Source: Prochilodus magdalenae (taxonomy: Eukaryota > Chordata > Actinopteri > Characiformes > Prochilodontidae). Taken from it: DNA of 64,000 nucleotides. Shown here in pieces: positions 11,900-23,204 of the stretch (the first letter of the stretch is position 1; every line of letters starts with the position of its first letter). The notes beneath the pieces are model-generated. The model was not told where the DNA came from. It did not search any database and saw nothing but the letters and a program-made list of their open reading frames with translations. The stretch spans positions 1 to 64,000 of the forward strand of contig JAMWET010001323.1 of assembly GCA_024036415.1 (NCBI GenBank). Direction: 5' to 3'. A program made the translations under genes and the position numbers.

Positions 11900-12035
11900 G
11901 AATGGGGATTGATCACCCTGCTGGCCCTGTCCAGAGTGTTTCCTTGTGCATATTGAACTCTGGACTAGGCTCCAGGGCCTCCTGTGACCCGGAAGGATAA
12001 AGTGGTTTAGAAGGTGAGTGAGTGAGTGAGAATCA
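11900..12035 (+). repeat. dispersed SINE/LINE-tail repeat with (GAGT)n end
   Basis: CACCCTGCTGGCCCTGTCCA, GACTAGGCTCCAGGGCCTCC and TGTGACCCGGAAGGATAAAG, ending in GTGAGTGAGTGAGTGAG. This is the common fish 'dominated by GGCTCCAG...GTGACCC..AAGGATAA' tail. A related piece is at 58325-58410. The unit 2 counterpart is at about 14835-14965. Confidence 0.6.
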
Positions 12036-12840
12036 CATTCTTAAGGACTTGCTTCCTGTTTTGTGGCGCAGTTTGGGGATGACTCTTTCCTGTTTAATTA
12101 TGACAGTCCCCCTTTCCAACACCACTGCAATGAATTGGAATGCCGACCGCACGCCAAACCTTATCAGCCAACATCAGTGCTGGACCTCATTAATTCTCTT
12201 GCACTCCTCACAGCTGTTCCAACATCTAGTGAAAAGCTTTCTCAGAACAGTAGAGGCTGCTGTCGCATTATAGAGGAGATCAACAGGATATTAATGCTGT
12301 TGGATTGGGAATGAGAGGTCTGAATGGATGTGATGTTCAGGTGTCTGCATAATTGTAGTGCATGTACATAACTCTAAATATACTACGACTGTTTAACATA
12401 TTGGGGAAAACAAGAAAAGCATACAATGTGGCCGGGGCAATAGTTATCATAGTATCATGTTTTACATTTTCCAGTGTGTTAAGCTTGAGTTTAAGCCTCA
12501 GCAAACCTAAATCTGTGTTTTCTATCTAATACAGATAAGCTTGTTCCTCTGGGCTACAATACATATGTACAAAGCATGTCTTATGAAATCCTGATTAATG
12601 ACTAAACATTGGCGAGTCCAACATCGAACTTCATCCCTTTATTGGCCCAGAGCATCTCCAGAGGTGGGAAAGCACCACCGGTGTGTAAACTCATTGTCAC
12701 AGCGCGGTTGGGGGTGTGGGCCCAGGCGCAGGGCAGGAATTCGTTTGCGGCGATGTAAATGTTATATTGTAAGCAAACGGACTTCCTGTATGTGGATGCA
12801 CGTGAAACTGTGTGTGAAGTGTTTTGGAATTCTGGTTTAG

Positions 12841-12902
12841 GCGGGGATCTAACCCCCGACCTTTGTAGTGAGAACCCCACGTGCTACCACTGTGCTATGC
12901 GG
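12841..12902 (-). repeat. tRNA-like sequence, unit 1
   Basis: The minus strand reads TAGCACAGTGGTAGCACGTG (A-box-like) and, 22 nt later, GGTCGGGGGTTAGATCCCCG, whose T-arm can form a 5-bp CGGGG/CCCCG stem. No complete acceptor stem is visible. It looks like a tRNA-derived retroelement head or a decayed tRNA gene, and not a functional tRNA. Confidence 0.5.
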
Positions 12903-13119
12903 TAGTAGACGTGAGGTAAGTCAGGAGGGGTTTTGTGAAAGAGGGAGAAATGGCGGGGAAAAACAAACAAAGGAGACGCCAGGATTGTGTTCTCAAAACA
13001 AAAAGGAGAAGTTGATTAAAAAAAATTTTTTTAAATCACAAATAAACAGAAGAGGGTTTAAGAGAAAGGGGACTTGTGGATCTTTGTGTGGAGAGTGACC
13101 CATGCTCTCTACACTTGTT

Positions 13120-13290
13120 GCTTTTCTCTTTTCCTTCTCTTTTTCTCTTTTCTTTCCTTTAGCTTAGCTTTCTCTTTTCTTTTTCTCTTTTCTTTTGCTT
13201 AGCTTTCTCTTTAGCTTTCTCTTTAGCTTTCTCTTTAGCTTTCTCTTTAGCTTTCTCTTTAGCTTTCTCTTTAGCTTTCTGGTGTACCGT
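13120..13290. repeat. CT-rich array with 12-bp minisatellite, unit 1
   Basis: TTTTCTCTTTTC-type tract followed by about seven copies of TTTAGCTTTCTC. Unit 2 (16050-16210) has fewer 12-bp copies and extra TTTTCTTTTGCTT units. The frames through it (poly Leu/Phe/Ser) are spurious. Confidence 0.9.
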
Positions 13291-13600
13291 ACCGGCTACC
13301 CCTCTACAAAGGTGCAGCAGAGGTGTTTGTGTGGTAGGGGTTTATATGGCTGCCGCCTCAGGTGCCGCTCGTTGGCTTGATCAGCCCAGGGCATTCTGGG
13401 GTTTGGAGTTCCCGGACCCTTACACTCATTTTACTTTCTTGCCCTTCTTTTGTTTGCTGCCGAACAGGGCTTCCTGCTAGGCCTTGTGGACAGTGGTGGT
13501 GGTGATAACGGTCGCTTGCCAGAACTTTAACTATACCTGCATTTATTGATCTTTTCATTTGCTGATGATTTTAGAATATAAGGCAGTGCTGAACGCAACA

Positions 13601-14210
13601 GCAGAGCTATTTAAGGTGGAACAGGAAAGTTCACACAAGAAGCTGGGGAATGTCCTTATCAGAAAATGTTTCCAGCATTAGACAAATAATTAGAGTGCTT
13701 TGATAGCCTAAATCAGCTCATCATGTGGGCAACAGTGATTATAAAGCTGTCTCTATAATGAACTCAAATATTGAGCCCAGGAGCTTATAGAACTGGTCCA
13801 AGCAAGCTATGAACAGACGAGAAATTTGACATGACCATGATAGACGATATGAAAACCCTATTCATTTTTGCCAGGGAAAACTCAACCTACACCCGGGGTG
13901 CCAAATATGTGCATAACAACATGGACAGCGTGGACAAAATGACAACACGACCACAGAAGTCTGTTGTGGTGGTTTGCCAGCCTTGCATTTCATTAGCTAT
14001 ATGTCTTTATATAAGCAATGCATGACCTTCGATTCACAATTGTACAAAACACTGTCAGGGCAGCAGTGCTACTTCTTCATCCTCCCATTTTGGACTGATT
14101 GTACTCAACACTACAGTGACTCACTATCACCTCTTGAAATACAAAGTGGCATTATGAGACAGGACAGGTCAGGGCTACCTGGTTAGCATGCTAGCATCAA
14201 ATATATCTGC
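13601..14210 (+). repeat. dispersed repeat B, copy 2 (hybrid)
   Basis: Head (13601-13992) matches copy 3 at 16590; tail (14018-14210) matches copy 1. The switch falls in the 25-bp identical stretch 13993-14017 (TTAGCTATATGTCTTTATAT plus AAGCA). Confidence 0.9.
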
Positions 14211-14446
14211 AACACAATGCGTAGTTTTTGAGAAACCATCAAAATGATCTCTATTAAAACTCTGTGTTGAGTGTGACTGTTTGCACCTTAACCCGGTGGT
14301 ATAGGCATTTTTACATTCTACGTACATATTGCTCTTTTAATACGTTAACGATTTTGTCGAAAACCTTGCAAAAAATTTCATATAGTATCTCAAAATCCCT
14401 AATTGCCTTGAATCAATGGCTTTATGAATTATCTTGAAATAAGTGT

Positions 14447-14700
14447 CGTGGGCTGGAGGTTAGGGAACCACCCTTACCGGAGGGTCGCCGGTTCAATTCC
14501 CTGAACTGACAGTAACGACTGAGGTCCCCTTGAGCAAGGCACCTCACCCCCTACTTCTCCCCAGGCGCCGTGGATAGGTGTGCTCACTGTCCCCTAGTGT
14601 GTGTGTTCACTAGTGAGTGTGTATGTGGGTTTCACTTCACGGATGGGTTAAATGCGGAGACTAAATTTCCCCACTGTGGGATCAACAAGGGATTCAAATT
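14447..14700 (+). repeat. tRNA-derived SINE of the second family, unit 2
   Basis: Same head, B box (GGTTCAATTCC) and 3' block as 11453-11770, but with the (GT)n reduced to a few units, which is probably closer to the family form. Confidence 0.8.
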
Positions 14701-15771
14701 TTTTTTTTTCTAAAAATCTTTAAAAATCTAACATAGTATGAATCCCCCAAGTCCTCAAAGCTGTAATGCAAACATTTATGAATATATAAACAGACAAATA
14801 ATGCATAAGAACATAGATAGATCACATATCCCAACAGGAATGGGGATTGATCACCCTGCTGGCCCTGTCCAGAGTGTTTCCTTGTGCATATTGAACTCTG
14901 GACTAGGCTCCAGGGCCTCCTGTGACCCGGAAGGATAAAGTGGTTTAGAAGGTGAGTGAGTGAGAATCGCATTCTTAAGGACTTGCTTCCTGTTTTGTGG
15001 CGCAGTTTGGGGATGACTCTTTCCTGTTTAATTATGACAGTCCCCCTTTCCAACACCACTGCAATGAATTGGAATGCCGACCGCACGCCAAACCTTATCA
15101 GCCAACATCAGTGCTGGACCTCATTAATTCTCTTGCACTCCTCACAGCTGTTCCAACATCTAGTGAAAAGCTTTCTCAGAACAGTAGAGGCTGCTGTCGC
15201 ATTATAGAGGGGATCAACAGGATATTAATGCTGTTGGATTGGGAATGAGAGGTCTGAATGGATGTGATGTTCAGGTGTCTGCATAATTGTAGTGCATGTA
15301 CATAACTCTAAATATACTACGACTGTTTAACATATTGGGGAAAACAAGAAAAGCATACAATGTGGCCGGGGCAATAGTTATCATAGTATCATGTTTTACA
15401 TTTTCCAGTGTGTTAAGCTTGAGTTTAAGCCTCAGCAAACCTAAATCTGTGTTTTCTATCTAATACAGATAAGCTTGTTCCTCTGGGCTACAATACATAT
15501 GTACAAAGCATGTCTTATGAAATCCTGATTAATGACTAAACATTGGCGAGTCCAACATCGAACTTAATCCCTTTATTGGCCCAGAGCATCTCCAGAGGTG
15601 GAAAGCACCACCGGTGTTAACTCATTGTCACAGCGCGGTTGGGGGTGTGGACCCAAGCGCAGGGCAGGAATCCATTTGCGGCGATGTAAACGTTATATTG
15701 TAAGCAAACGGACTTCCTGTATGTGGATGCACGTGAAACTGTGTGTGAAGTGTTTTGGAATTCTGGTTTAG

Positions 15772-15833
15772 GCGGGGATCTAACCCCCGACCTTTGTAGT
15801 GAGAACCCCACGTGCTACCACTGTGCTATGCGG
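15772..15833 (-). repeat. tRNA-like sequence, unit 2
   Basis: Identical in layout to 12841-12902: A-box-like TAGCACAGTGGTAGCA and B-box-like GGGGGTTAGATCCCC on the minus strand. A copy made by the tandem duplication. Confidence 0.5.
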
Positions 15834-16049
15834 TAGTAGACGTGAGGTAAGTCAGGAGGGGTTTTGTGAAAGAGGGAGAAATGGCGGGGAAAAACAAACA
15901 AAGGAGACGCCAGGATTGTGTTCTCAAAACAAAAAGGAGAAGTTGATTAAAAAAAAATTTTTTAAATCACAAATAAACAGAAGAGGGTTTAAGAGAAAGG
16001 GGACTTGTGGATCTTTGTGTGGAGAGTGATCCATGCTCTCTACACTTGT

Positions 16050-16210
16050 TGCTTGTTGCTTTTCTCTTTTCCTTCTCTTTTTCTCTTTTCTTTCCTTTAG
16101 CTTAGCTTTCTCTTTTCTTTTTCTCTTTTCTTTTGCTTTTCTTTTGCTTAGCTTTCTCTTTAGCTTTCTCTTTAGCTTTCTCTTTAGCTTTCTCTTTAGC
16201 TTTCTGGTGT
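16050..16210. repeat. CT-rich array with 12-bp minisatellite, unit 2
   Basis: Counterpart of 13120-13290, with about four TTTAGCTTTCTC copies. The difference in copy number shows that the array has changed since duplication. Confidence 0.9.
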
Positions 16211-16337
16211 ACCGTACCGGCTACCCCTCTACAAAGGTGCAGCAGAGGTGTTTGTGTGGTAGGGGTTTATATGGCTGCCGCCTCAGGTGCCGCTCGTTGG
16301 CTTGATCAGCCCAGGGCATTCTGGGGTTTGGAGTTCC

Positions 16338-16401
16338 GGGCTGTAGTTCCCCCAGAACGCGCAGCCACGGCCGCCCTCTGCTGGCTGCCGGCGGTACAGC
16401 C
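16338..16401. other. 64-bp segment present in unit 2 and absent from unit 1
   Basis: GC-rich (GCGCAGCCACGGCCGCCCTC) and bounded by the inverted 8-mers GGGCTGTA (16338-16345) and TACAGCCC (16395-16402). In unit 1 GAGTTCC joins directly to CGGACCC. Confidence 0.95.
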
Positions 16402-16589
16402 CGGACCCTTACACTCATTTTACTTTCTTGCCCTTCTTTTGTTTGCTGCCGAACAGGGCTTCCTGCTAGGCCTTGTGGACAGTGGTGGTGGTGATAACGG
16501 TCGCTTGCCAGAACTTCAACTATACCTGCATTTATTGATCTTTTCATTGGCTGATGAGTCTAGAATATAAGGCAGTGCTGAACGCAACA

Positions 16590-17165
16590 GCAGAGCTATT
16601 TAAGGTGGAACAGGAAAGTTCACACAAGAAGCTGGGGAATGTCCTTATCAGAAAATGTTTCCAGCATTAGACAAATAATTAGAGTGCTTTGATAGCCTAA
16701 ATCAGCTCATCATGTGGGCAACAGTGATTATAAAGCTGTCTCTATAATGAACTCAAATATTGAGCCCAGGAGCTTATAGAACTGGTCCAAGCAAGCTATG
16801 AACAGACGAGAAATTTGACATGACCATGATAGACGATATGAAAACCCTATTCATTTTTGCCAGGGAAAACTCAACCTACACCCGGGGTGCCAAATATGTG
16901 CATAACAACATGGACAGCGTGGACAAAATGACAACACGACCACAGAAGTCTGTTGTGGTAGTTTGCCAGCCTTGCATTTCATTAGCTATATGTCTTTATA
17001 TAAGCAGAGCAGGACCTTCACCACCTGCCTCTTTATCCTCTTGTGATTAACTGATGGCAGCGATGACTCAATACTACAGTGGCTCACTATCGCCTCTCGA
17101 GGTACAAAGTGGTATTATGAGACAGGACAGGCCGGGGCTAGCTGGTTAGCATGCTAACTTAAGTA
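16590..17165 (+). repeat. dispersed repeat B, copy 3 (right boundary)
   Basis: The head is nearly identical to copy 2 up to TATATAAGCA (17006). Beyond this it has its own tail (GAGCAGGACCTTCACCACCT; CTCGAGGTACAAAGTGGTAT) and ends GGTTAGCATGCTAAC. A related copy lies reversed at 52115-52290. Confidence 0.85.
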
Positions 17166-18630
17166 GATATCTATATTTTTGCAACACAATGCATAGACGT
17201 GTTTGACATATACTGTCAGAACTGTCATTACTTCACATCCTGTTGATAACAGATTCATTCATTAGTTCATTTTGGAATGTTACGATTGGAATGTTACGAT
17301 CTGAAGAATCAACATAACAACAAAATTGACTAGGGGAGCCTGAAGACATGACGGCACCTTTTGAGGGATGTTGCAAGAAGAACCATTTAAAGGTTTAAAG
17401 AATCTCTACATAATGTAAAATATTCCCAGACGTGTTCTCAGAGTTCTCCTGTCCTGCTATGGGAAGATCAGTTTAGGAACGTTTATGTTAAATGCTATAA
17501 GGGAAACTTCCAATCGCTCTATAAAGGAGTTTAGACAGCGCAGATCCAAACCTGAAGATAAAGAAGAATGACAGTGTCAGTGTACTCCATGGAGTACGAC
17601 AATGCTCATTGCTTATTCCGACCTTGCAAGAGAATTCTTTATCTCCGGCGTCCAGTCCATCCTGCTTCTCTCAGGTGTGTAGATCCCTATCAATACAGCC
17701 AGGACCTCTTCACACACACTTGAGATTGAAACGTGTCAACCTTTCTCGCTCTTATCCGCTGTCATAGTCGTATACATTTTTTTCTTCTTTTTTTTTCCTC
17801 TCATCTGACCTGACCCAGTACACACGCCCCCCCCCCCACCACCACCACCACCACTTCTTCTCCCTCCACGTCTTTGATTTTTTCCCCCCCTTTCATCCCT
17901 CTGCTTCTCGCCTTGGCTTTTCACTCCATCTAAGAGAAGCATTTGATCTTGGGTGGCGATTTGCACTATCTACAGAGCGCATGACCTTGCCCTGCCTTTG
18001 CCGTTGCCATCATCTACACGAAGACCTTTTTCTTTTTTTCTTCAGCATTCCTTCATCCTGACGAACACTAAATCCGCCTTGGCGATAGGTGACAGCTTTG
18101 AGGAAGTTTAATTAGCCGCGATTAAGCTTAGCAAACCAATATGGAAACAAGTATCAAGAAGGCAGACCCAGACTCATTTTCTTTCTCTCTCTCACTTTCT
18201 CCACATTTTTCTTTGAGAAGATTTGCTCTTTTATGCCTCCGTCCTTATTAACTCCATATCACGAAAAGGTGGACGACTTCATTATAGCATCATCCCCGAG
18301 CCAAATCCCCCAAAAATGAACCCGAAGCACAGCGAGAACAGAATGAGAGAAAAACACTTCTGCTGCTTGGTTGCTCACCTTTGAATTTTAAATAGGGAAA
18401 CAAAGTGAAGGTGGAACTGTCACAATACTGGATTTCCCAAATTTGACACAGTACTTTAAAAAATGGCGCTACGCAATACTGCTTTCAATACTTCTTGGCT
18501 CGAGGCAGTCTCCATTAATAGCCAGTCTCATTACATTCCAGACGACTGCTGTGTGTACGTATGTTACCTGACTGCGTAAACTCACGGATCACAGCATGTT
18601 AAATCTCTCCGCACCTTATTCATTTACCTC
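17166..18630. other. intergenic; pyrimidine tract and unique-looking sequence
   Basis: 17750-17900 is T/C-rich with a C10 run and (CAC)n at 17827-17853. 17930-18370 has no match elsewhere in the window. No exon is supported; the minus-strand Gly-rich frame at 17736-17966 comes from the CAC/C tract. Confidence 0.3.
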
Positions 18631-18639
18631 ATGTCCAGG

Positions 18640-18880
18640 AACGAGTGCTGTGTTGGCGCTGCACTGTCCTGTCTGTTTACTGTGTCTAATATCTGTTTCA
18701 TTTATCATATTTATTGTATTGTTTCTAGTTCAAATTTTGGTTTACACACACGTATGTCTGCACGTTTGCACTTTGCACTCTTTTGTTTTGCACCTTGTTC
18801 CTGGAGAAACATTGTTTCACTCCACTGTGTATGTGTACATGGATGGAATCACAATAAAAGCCTCTTGACTTGACTTGGCC
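18640..18880 (+). repeat. LINE 3' tail
   Basis: GCACGTTTGCACTTTGCACT, then GTACATGGATGGAATCACAA and TAAAAGCCTCTTGACTTGAC-type end with an AATAAA-like signal and a CTTGA repeat, the usual 3' end of fish L2/Rex-type LINEs. Confidence 0.55.
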
Positions 18881-18892
18881 TGTCATGCCTGC

Positions 18893-19433
18893 TGTCACAC
18901 CCTGCCCTGTCCAGTTCATGTTTGTCTGTCTTCTCTGGATTTCTGTTTCTGTCTTGTCATGTCCATGTGCTCTTTGTTGTCCTGCTCCATGTGCTTCTGT
19001 TGGTTTTGGTCGTTGCTCCTCCTGTCTCCGCCCTCTAGTCAGACCCCCCACCTGTCCTTAGTTTGTAGCTCCGCCCCTTCCCAGGTGTTCCTTGTTAGTC
19101 TTTGTTAATGGTGGTTCTGGCTCGGATGTTCCGGTACCTCTTTCCGGAGGGCAGAGGTTGGAAGAGGGGATGGCTGGGGTGTGTGGGGTCTGAGGATATG
19201 TGGACTGCTTTCCTCAGACATCTCTTGTCATAGATGTCCTGTATGGGTGGGAGGGTAGATGCGGTGATGTGCTGTGCAGTCTTTACCACCCTCTGCAGGG
19301 CCTTGCGCTCAGCAGAGGTGGCACTTCCTGGTCCCCTCTATTTGCTGCTTTCTTTGGTTTTGTTTTGTTCTTTTGTATTTCATTAAACACTTGCACTTAC
19401 ATCCTGCCTCCTCATCCGCTATCCCTCGTGACA
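18893..19433 (+). mobile_element. solo LTR-like element with 5-bp target duplication
   Basis: It starts TGTCACACCCTGCCCTGTCC and ends ATCCCTCGTGACA, flanked on both sides by CCTGC (18888-18892 and 19434-19438). The 3' part has ATTAAACACTTGCACTTACA with a poly(A)-signal-like ATTAAA. It is the same family as 40488-41239 on the other strand. A foreign block of about 230 bp (19105-19335) interrupts it. Confidence 0.8.
19105..19335. repeat. inserted LINE-like block inside the solo LTR
   Basis: GGTACCTCTTTCCGGAGGGC, CATAGATGTCCTGTATGGGT and CCACCCTCTGCAGGGCCTTG resemble an internal LINE segment common in fish genomes. The related element at 40488-41239 does not have this block. Confidence 0.5.
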
Positions 19434-19438
19434 CCTGC

Positions 19439-19964
19439 CTTTAATACTGAAATGCCCCTGCAGGCTTTTTGGGAATCTTTATTTTAACAAGTATGTCACA
19501 CATCAGTGAGACACATGTATGTCATGTAACCAGAGCAGAGTGCTATCAAGTATTACACTAAGGTAATGCTCTTCTTATTGTAAAAGTACAGTCAGATACA
19601 ATAAATAAAAGAGAGGATGCTAATACTAATAAAGAGCCTTTAAAAGGAGGTAAGGAGATATATGAATCTCTGGACTATAGGTATGTGGATATTCTTAACA
19701 TAAGTGAGTCAGTATAAACATGTGGAGTATTATTTACAGAATCTGTACAGCTGTGCAAATAAGCATTGTGAGTCAGTCCAGGGGTTGGAGCTAAAGCTAA
19801 ACCCTGCAGGGTGGTATATCGCTAAGACCAGGATTGGGCCCAGCTGCCCCTGCAAGTCATTGCTGGTAAGCTAGCTGGTCAGGAGCCCAGTCCTGGTGAT
19901 CTACCCAAGGTCATTTAGCTCCAACCTGATCCAGGTTTCCAAGGGGTATCTGAGGCATGTTGGC
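19439..19964. other. intergenic, nothing recognised
   Basis: No coding or repeat signal that I can support. Confidence 0.3.
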
Positions 19965-20170
19965 CCTAACTATTAAAGATGTTAGATATCCAGGATGAGG
20001 TGCTGCTCTCTGGTGGTCCTGTGGGTTTCTTGACCACTGAGGAACAGGGTGAAAGGGGAATAACAGAGTATGAAGAGAAGCAGTTGTACTACAGTCTGTT
20101 GTTGTAGAACTAGGAAATGTTTCTGTATGGTGAGTAGAGATGGAACATGGACAGCGAGCGTAGAAAACTA
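19965..20170 (+). repeat. dispersed inverted-repeat element, 3' fragment
   Basis: CTCTGGTGGTCCTGTGGGTT, GAACAGGGTGAAAGGGG, CTACAGTCTGTTGTTGTAGA and GACAGCGAGCGTAGAAA correspond to the last third of the family represented at 34103-34735. Confidence 0.65.
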
Positions 20171-21740
20171 ACGGTGTAGCTAATGAAGTGGCTTGTGCAT
20201 GCATGTTGCTATATGTAGTCATAACTGTTGTTCATATATTTTTAATGAAAAGTTATTATAGTTGTTTACTTCACTACACAGACCTAGCAACTGAGCAGCA
20301 TGGCAGCATTGGTTGTGGTACTTCAGGAGCATTTCAATTGGCCAGGTGGCTGTTTCCTGAACTGTGGATAGGTAAGCTGGCGGTAGAACTGAGTGTGGTA
20401 GTTCAGCCGGCATATCTGGTGTTTCTGAAGGCGATACAGTAGGGCGCACTGCTGCCAGAGGAGCTGGAATGACATTTGCAGCTTGCTACACTGGCTGAAG
20501 CTTCATAGTGGCTAGAAGTGACCTGCCTGAAAACCTGCCATTCCAGGCCACACTAGCTGGCAGTCCGCCCATGCTGTCTGTTTAGCTGTCTGTGTAGAGC
20601 ATGCCCACATGCCCAGTGTTTCCCATGTCTTCTTATTCTCTGCCCACATATATATCAGGGAAATGGTATCACAAGTAGCCCGAACTTGGTATGAGTACTT
20701 GGATCGGGTTCAGGTACAAACCTCTGTACCAAGCTCTATCCTAGATGAACCATGAGCATGTTCATTCAGTCAGACTTGTGTGTTTAACCCACATGCAAGC
20801 TTATTATTATCTAAATAATACCAAACAAAAACAACAAGCTGGGTACATGAATGAATTAGCCTAGCTTAGCATCAGCCAGGTCTGCCTTTAATTAGCAGGG
20901 CTTAAGGGCACAATGTCAGTAAGCAATGTTAACTGCAGTTCATCCGCCTTAAATTTGAAAGCAAATACAAAGGGATTGTGCATGTTTGCTCACAGCCAGG
21001 CTTGAAAGCATGTCTGAAATCATTTCAGTCAGGATTCTGTCTCTTGATGCCTGAAACCCAAAAGGAACAACAACAGAAAGGATGTTTACCACCACGAGAG
21101 CGTTATTAACCACACGTCTACGCTCCATCACCTTAAACGCACTCTCTCGTCTCTAGTATTTAGTCAAACACACACACACACGCACACACACACACACACC
21201 CAAACAAACAAGCAAGATTGTATTTCCCCGCAGAGTCTGTAACCTCTCTTAGCCACACTCCATATAACAATAAGGAAGAGTAAAGAAGCGGCAAATTTGT
21301 GGTGACACGCCGGGGGCTGGGCGCTGAGCATGCTGGGAAACACTGAGAGTTGACTTGATGGGTTAGCACGACTGAGCTGCGGGAGTCTGAGGTTAAAGTC
21401 AGAAAGCAGATTCATTTTGGAAGGGGGGCATACACAGGATTTTGGGGGGGGGGAGGCATTGTAAACACGAATGTCAGTTTTTGTAAATTCTATTAGTATT
21501 ATTCCCTAGTAAATTATTAGTAGTTCTATTAGTAGTGCGATTAATCGTTAACCAATGAACCCAAAATCATTACTGTCTATGTTGTATATATATTTTTTGA
21601 GTCAATGACAAAATTAGGTTACTAGAACTGACCATGGTCAATTTAAATTCAAATGGATATGATGTGCAGTTTTATATCTGTCACAGATACCTGTTTTTCC
21701 ATCTTATATGCATTTAATATCTCAAATATAAGCTCACTGG
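20171..21740. other. intergenic; one (CA)n tract at 21167-21199
   Basis: Unique-looking sequence with no supported exon. The (CA)n tract is interrupted by one G. A G-run follows at 21445-21453. Confidence 0.35.
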
Positions 21741-21746
21741 ATTAGT

Positions 21747-22015
21747 CATCTGTGACTGAAACGTACCTCCATAAGCACAAATAACGGCTGTGGTTCGATT
21801 CGGCATGGACTGGACAAGGTTCTGGATGCAGGCCACATCAATGTTCAGCCACTCTTGCATCGAAGAATTGCTTGGTAGGGCCAGATTTGGTGGGTGCCTT
21901 CCCTGACATAATTCTGAGGAGAGTTTCCTGTACATTTCCATGGTTTTCCTGAAGAGGTTGTACCACCTGACATGGTAACCATTCAAACCAAAATGGTAGA
22001 TCACCAGAACGCAAA
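21747..22015 (-). mobile_element. Tc1-derived MITE (family C), partial
   Basis: The minus strand encodes MQEWLNIDVACIQNLVQSMP, then AVICAYGGTF, the C-terminal end of a Tc1 transposase, next to a short remnant of the HTH-side sequence (CQGRHPPNLALP). Related copies are at 25660, 43990 and 48335. Confidence 0.65.
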
Positions 22016-23204
22016 TATCCAAAATTTGTGAAAGGGCTGCTGACCTTTCACCACAAAGGTCACTTAGGGCTTTTATGGTGCAATATCCTGGCCTCCCTTT
22101 GTAAAGGAAAGCAAAATAAAAGTCTTTTGAGGACGTACAACATTATTTTTACTTCCTGCCAGTGCTATTTCATACCAGATTATTTTATTTATTATTGTAT
22201 ATATCAATTATAAAATATAATTCAAAATCAAAATGACCTTTTTTGATCATTTTTGTAATATGTAAAGTTTTGTACAAATTGCAGCATGTGACATTGTTGC
22301 CTTTTGGAAGCAAAAACAAAAGTAAAATTAATTTTATTTGGATGCACTGAACATGGTTTTAATAAAACATGCATTGTTGAATAATCTGGGATGTATTTAT
22401 TAAATTATTGTTTGGCAAAAAACATTCATATCATGTTAATGATCCCTAGATAAGAAAGACTTTAGTCTTTATTAAATGATAAACATGGTCTAATGTAACA
22501 GTCTGCTTGCTTACACTTAACACATACCCATATTAGCAAACATATATAGCCTGACCTGGGCCAGACTGAATTTCATTCTTGTAAAAAAAAAAAAAACTGT
22601 AAACTGGTATGATAATGCCTACTCTCCAGCATCACCAGCATAAACCAAGACCAACCAAGCAGGTTAGACCAGTATGGAATTTAATGCTGGTTTGTTCTAT
22701 TCTCTTCAGCAGGGATACATAGTTTAAACAACAGTCAACACGTAACAACAGTAGCTTTAAGCTTTCCTTGTCATGGGACCAGCTACACAGACTAACTGTG
22801 TTAGCTAACAAACACATTTGAAGACTATAGCTTAAGGCTACACTTGACAGAAGTGAGATGATGCATAAACAAAAATCCGCTGATGCTTTTCTTAGCAAGC
22901 CATGCAAATAGCTGTTGTGAGTAGTAGTTGTAGTACTGTTGACTAAATTTAGAATCTCTGCTAAATCCCTTTATCAGCAGCTCTGGCACTACCTACTGAA
23001 ATTAAGTACAGGAGCTGAGGAGTCAACTCCATCTGTTTTTGGGGATCCAGATTTCTCTCTAGTGTGTAACTTTGCAGGCTAATGTTAGTGTGCTTTACTC
23101 CATGGAGGGCCATAGGACTGCAGTTTACTGCTTCCTTTGCTCCAGCAGATCTTATTTAACCTGTGAAATGTTTTTTAAGCCATGTTTTTAAGCCATAGTC
23201 TACA
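22016..23204. other. intergenic, AT-rich, nothing recognised
   Basis: Includes the minus-strand frame 22632-22907 without domain or splice support. No tandem array is present. Confidence 0.3.

Larger units (their letters stand above)
10451..16589. repeat. ~3-kb tandem segmental duplication (two units)
   Basis: Unit 1 runs from about 10451 to 13600 and unit 2 from 13601 to 16589; a third boundary repeat follows at 16590. The bodies (from ~11015 and ~14018) are nearly identical over about 2.5 kb. Differences are mainly length changes: a (GT)n tract, a CT-rich array, a 64-bp indel, and the SINE in unit 1. No gene is recognised in the unit. Confidence 0.92.

Noticed and set aside
12841..12902. 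tRNA gene on the minus strand
   Set aside because: D-arm and T-arm-like parts exist, but there is no complete acceptor stem or clear anticodon arm; a tRNA-derived repeat is more likely.
16133..16570. 145-codon + frame and overlapping 108-codon minus frame
   Set aside because: They run through a CT-rich array and a GC-rich indel; the equivalent frames in unit 1 are shorter and different.
17736..17966. Gly-rich minus-strand frame
   Set aside because: Produced by a C-run and (CAC)n tract.
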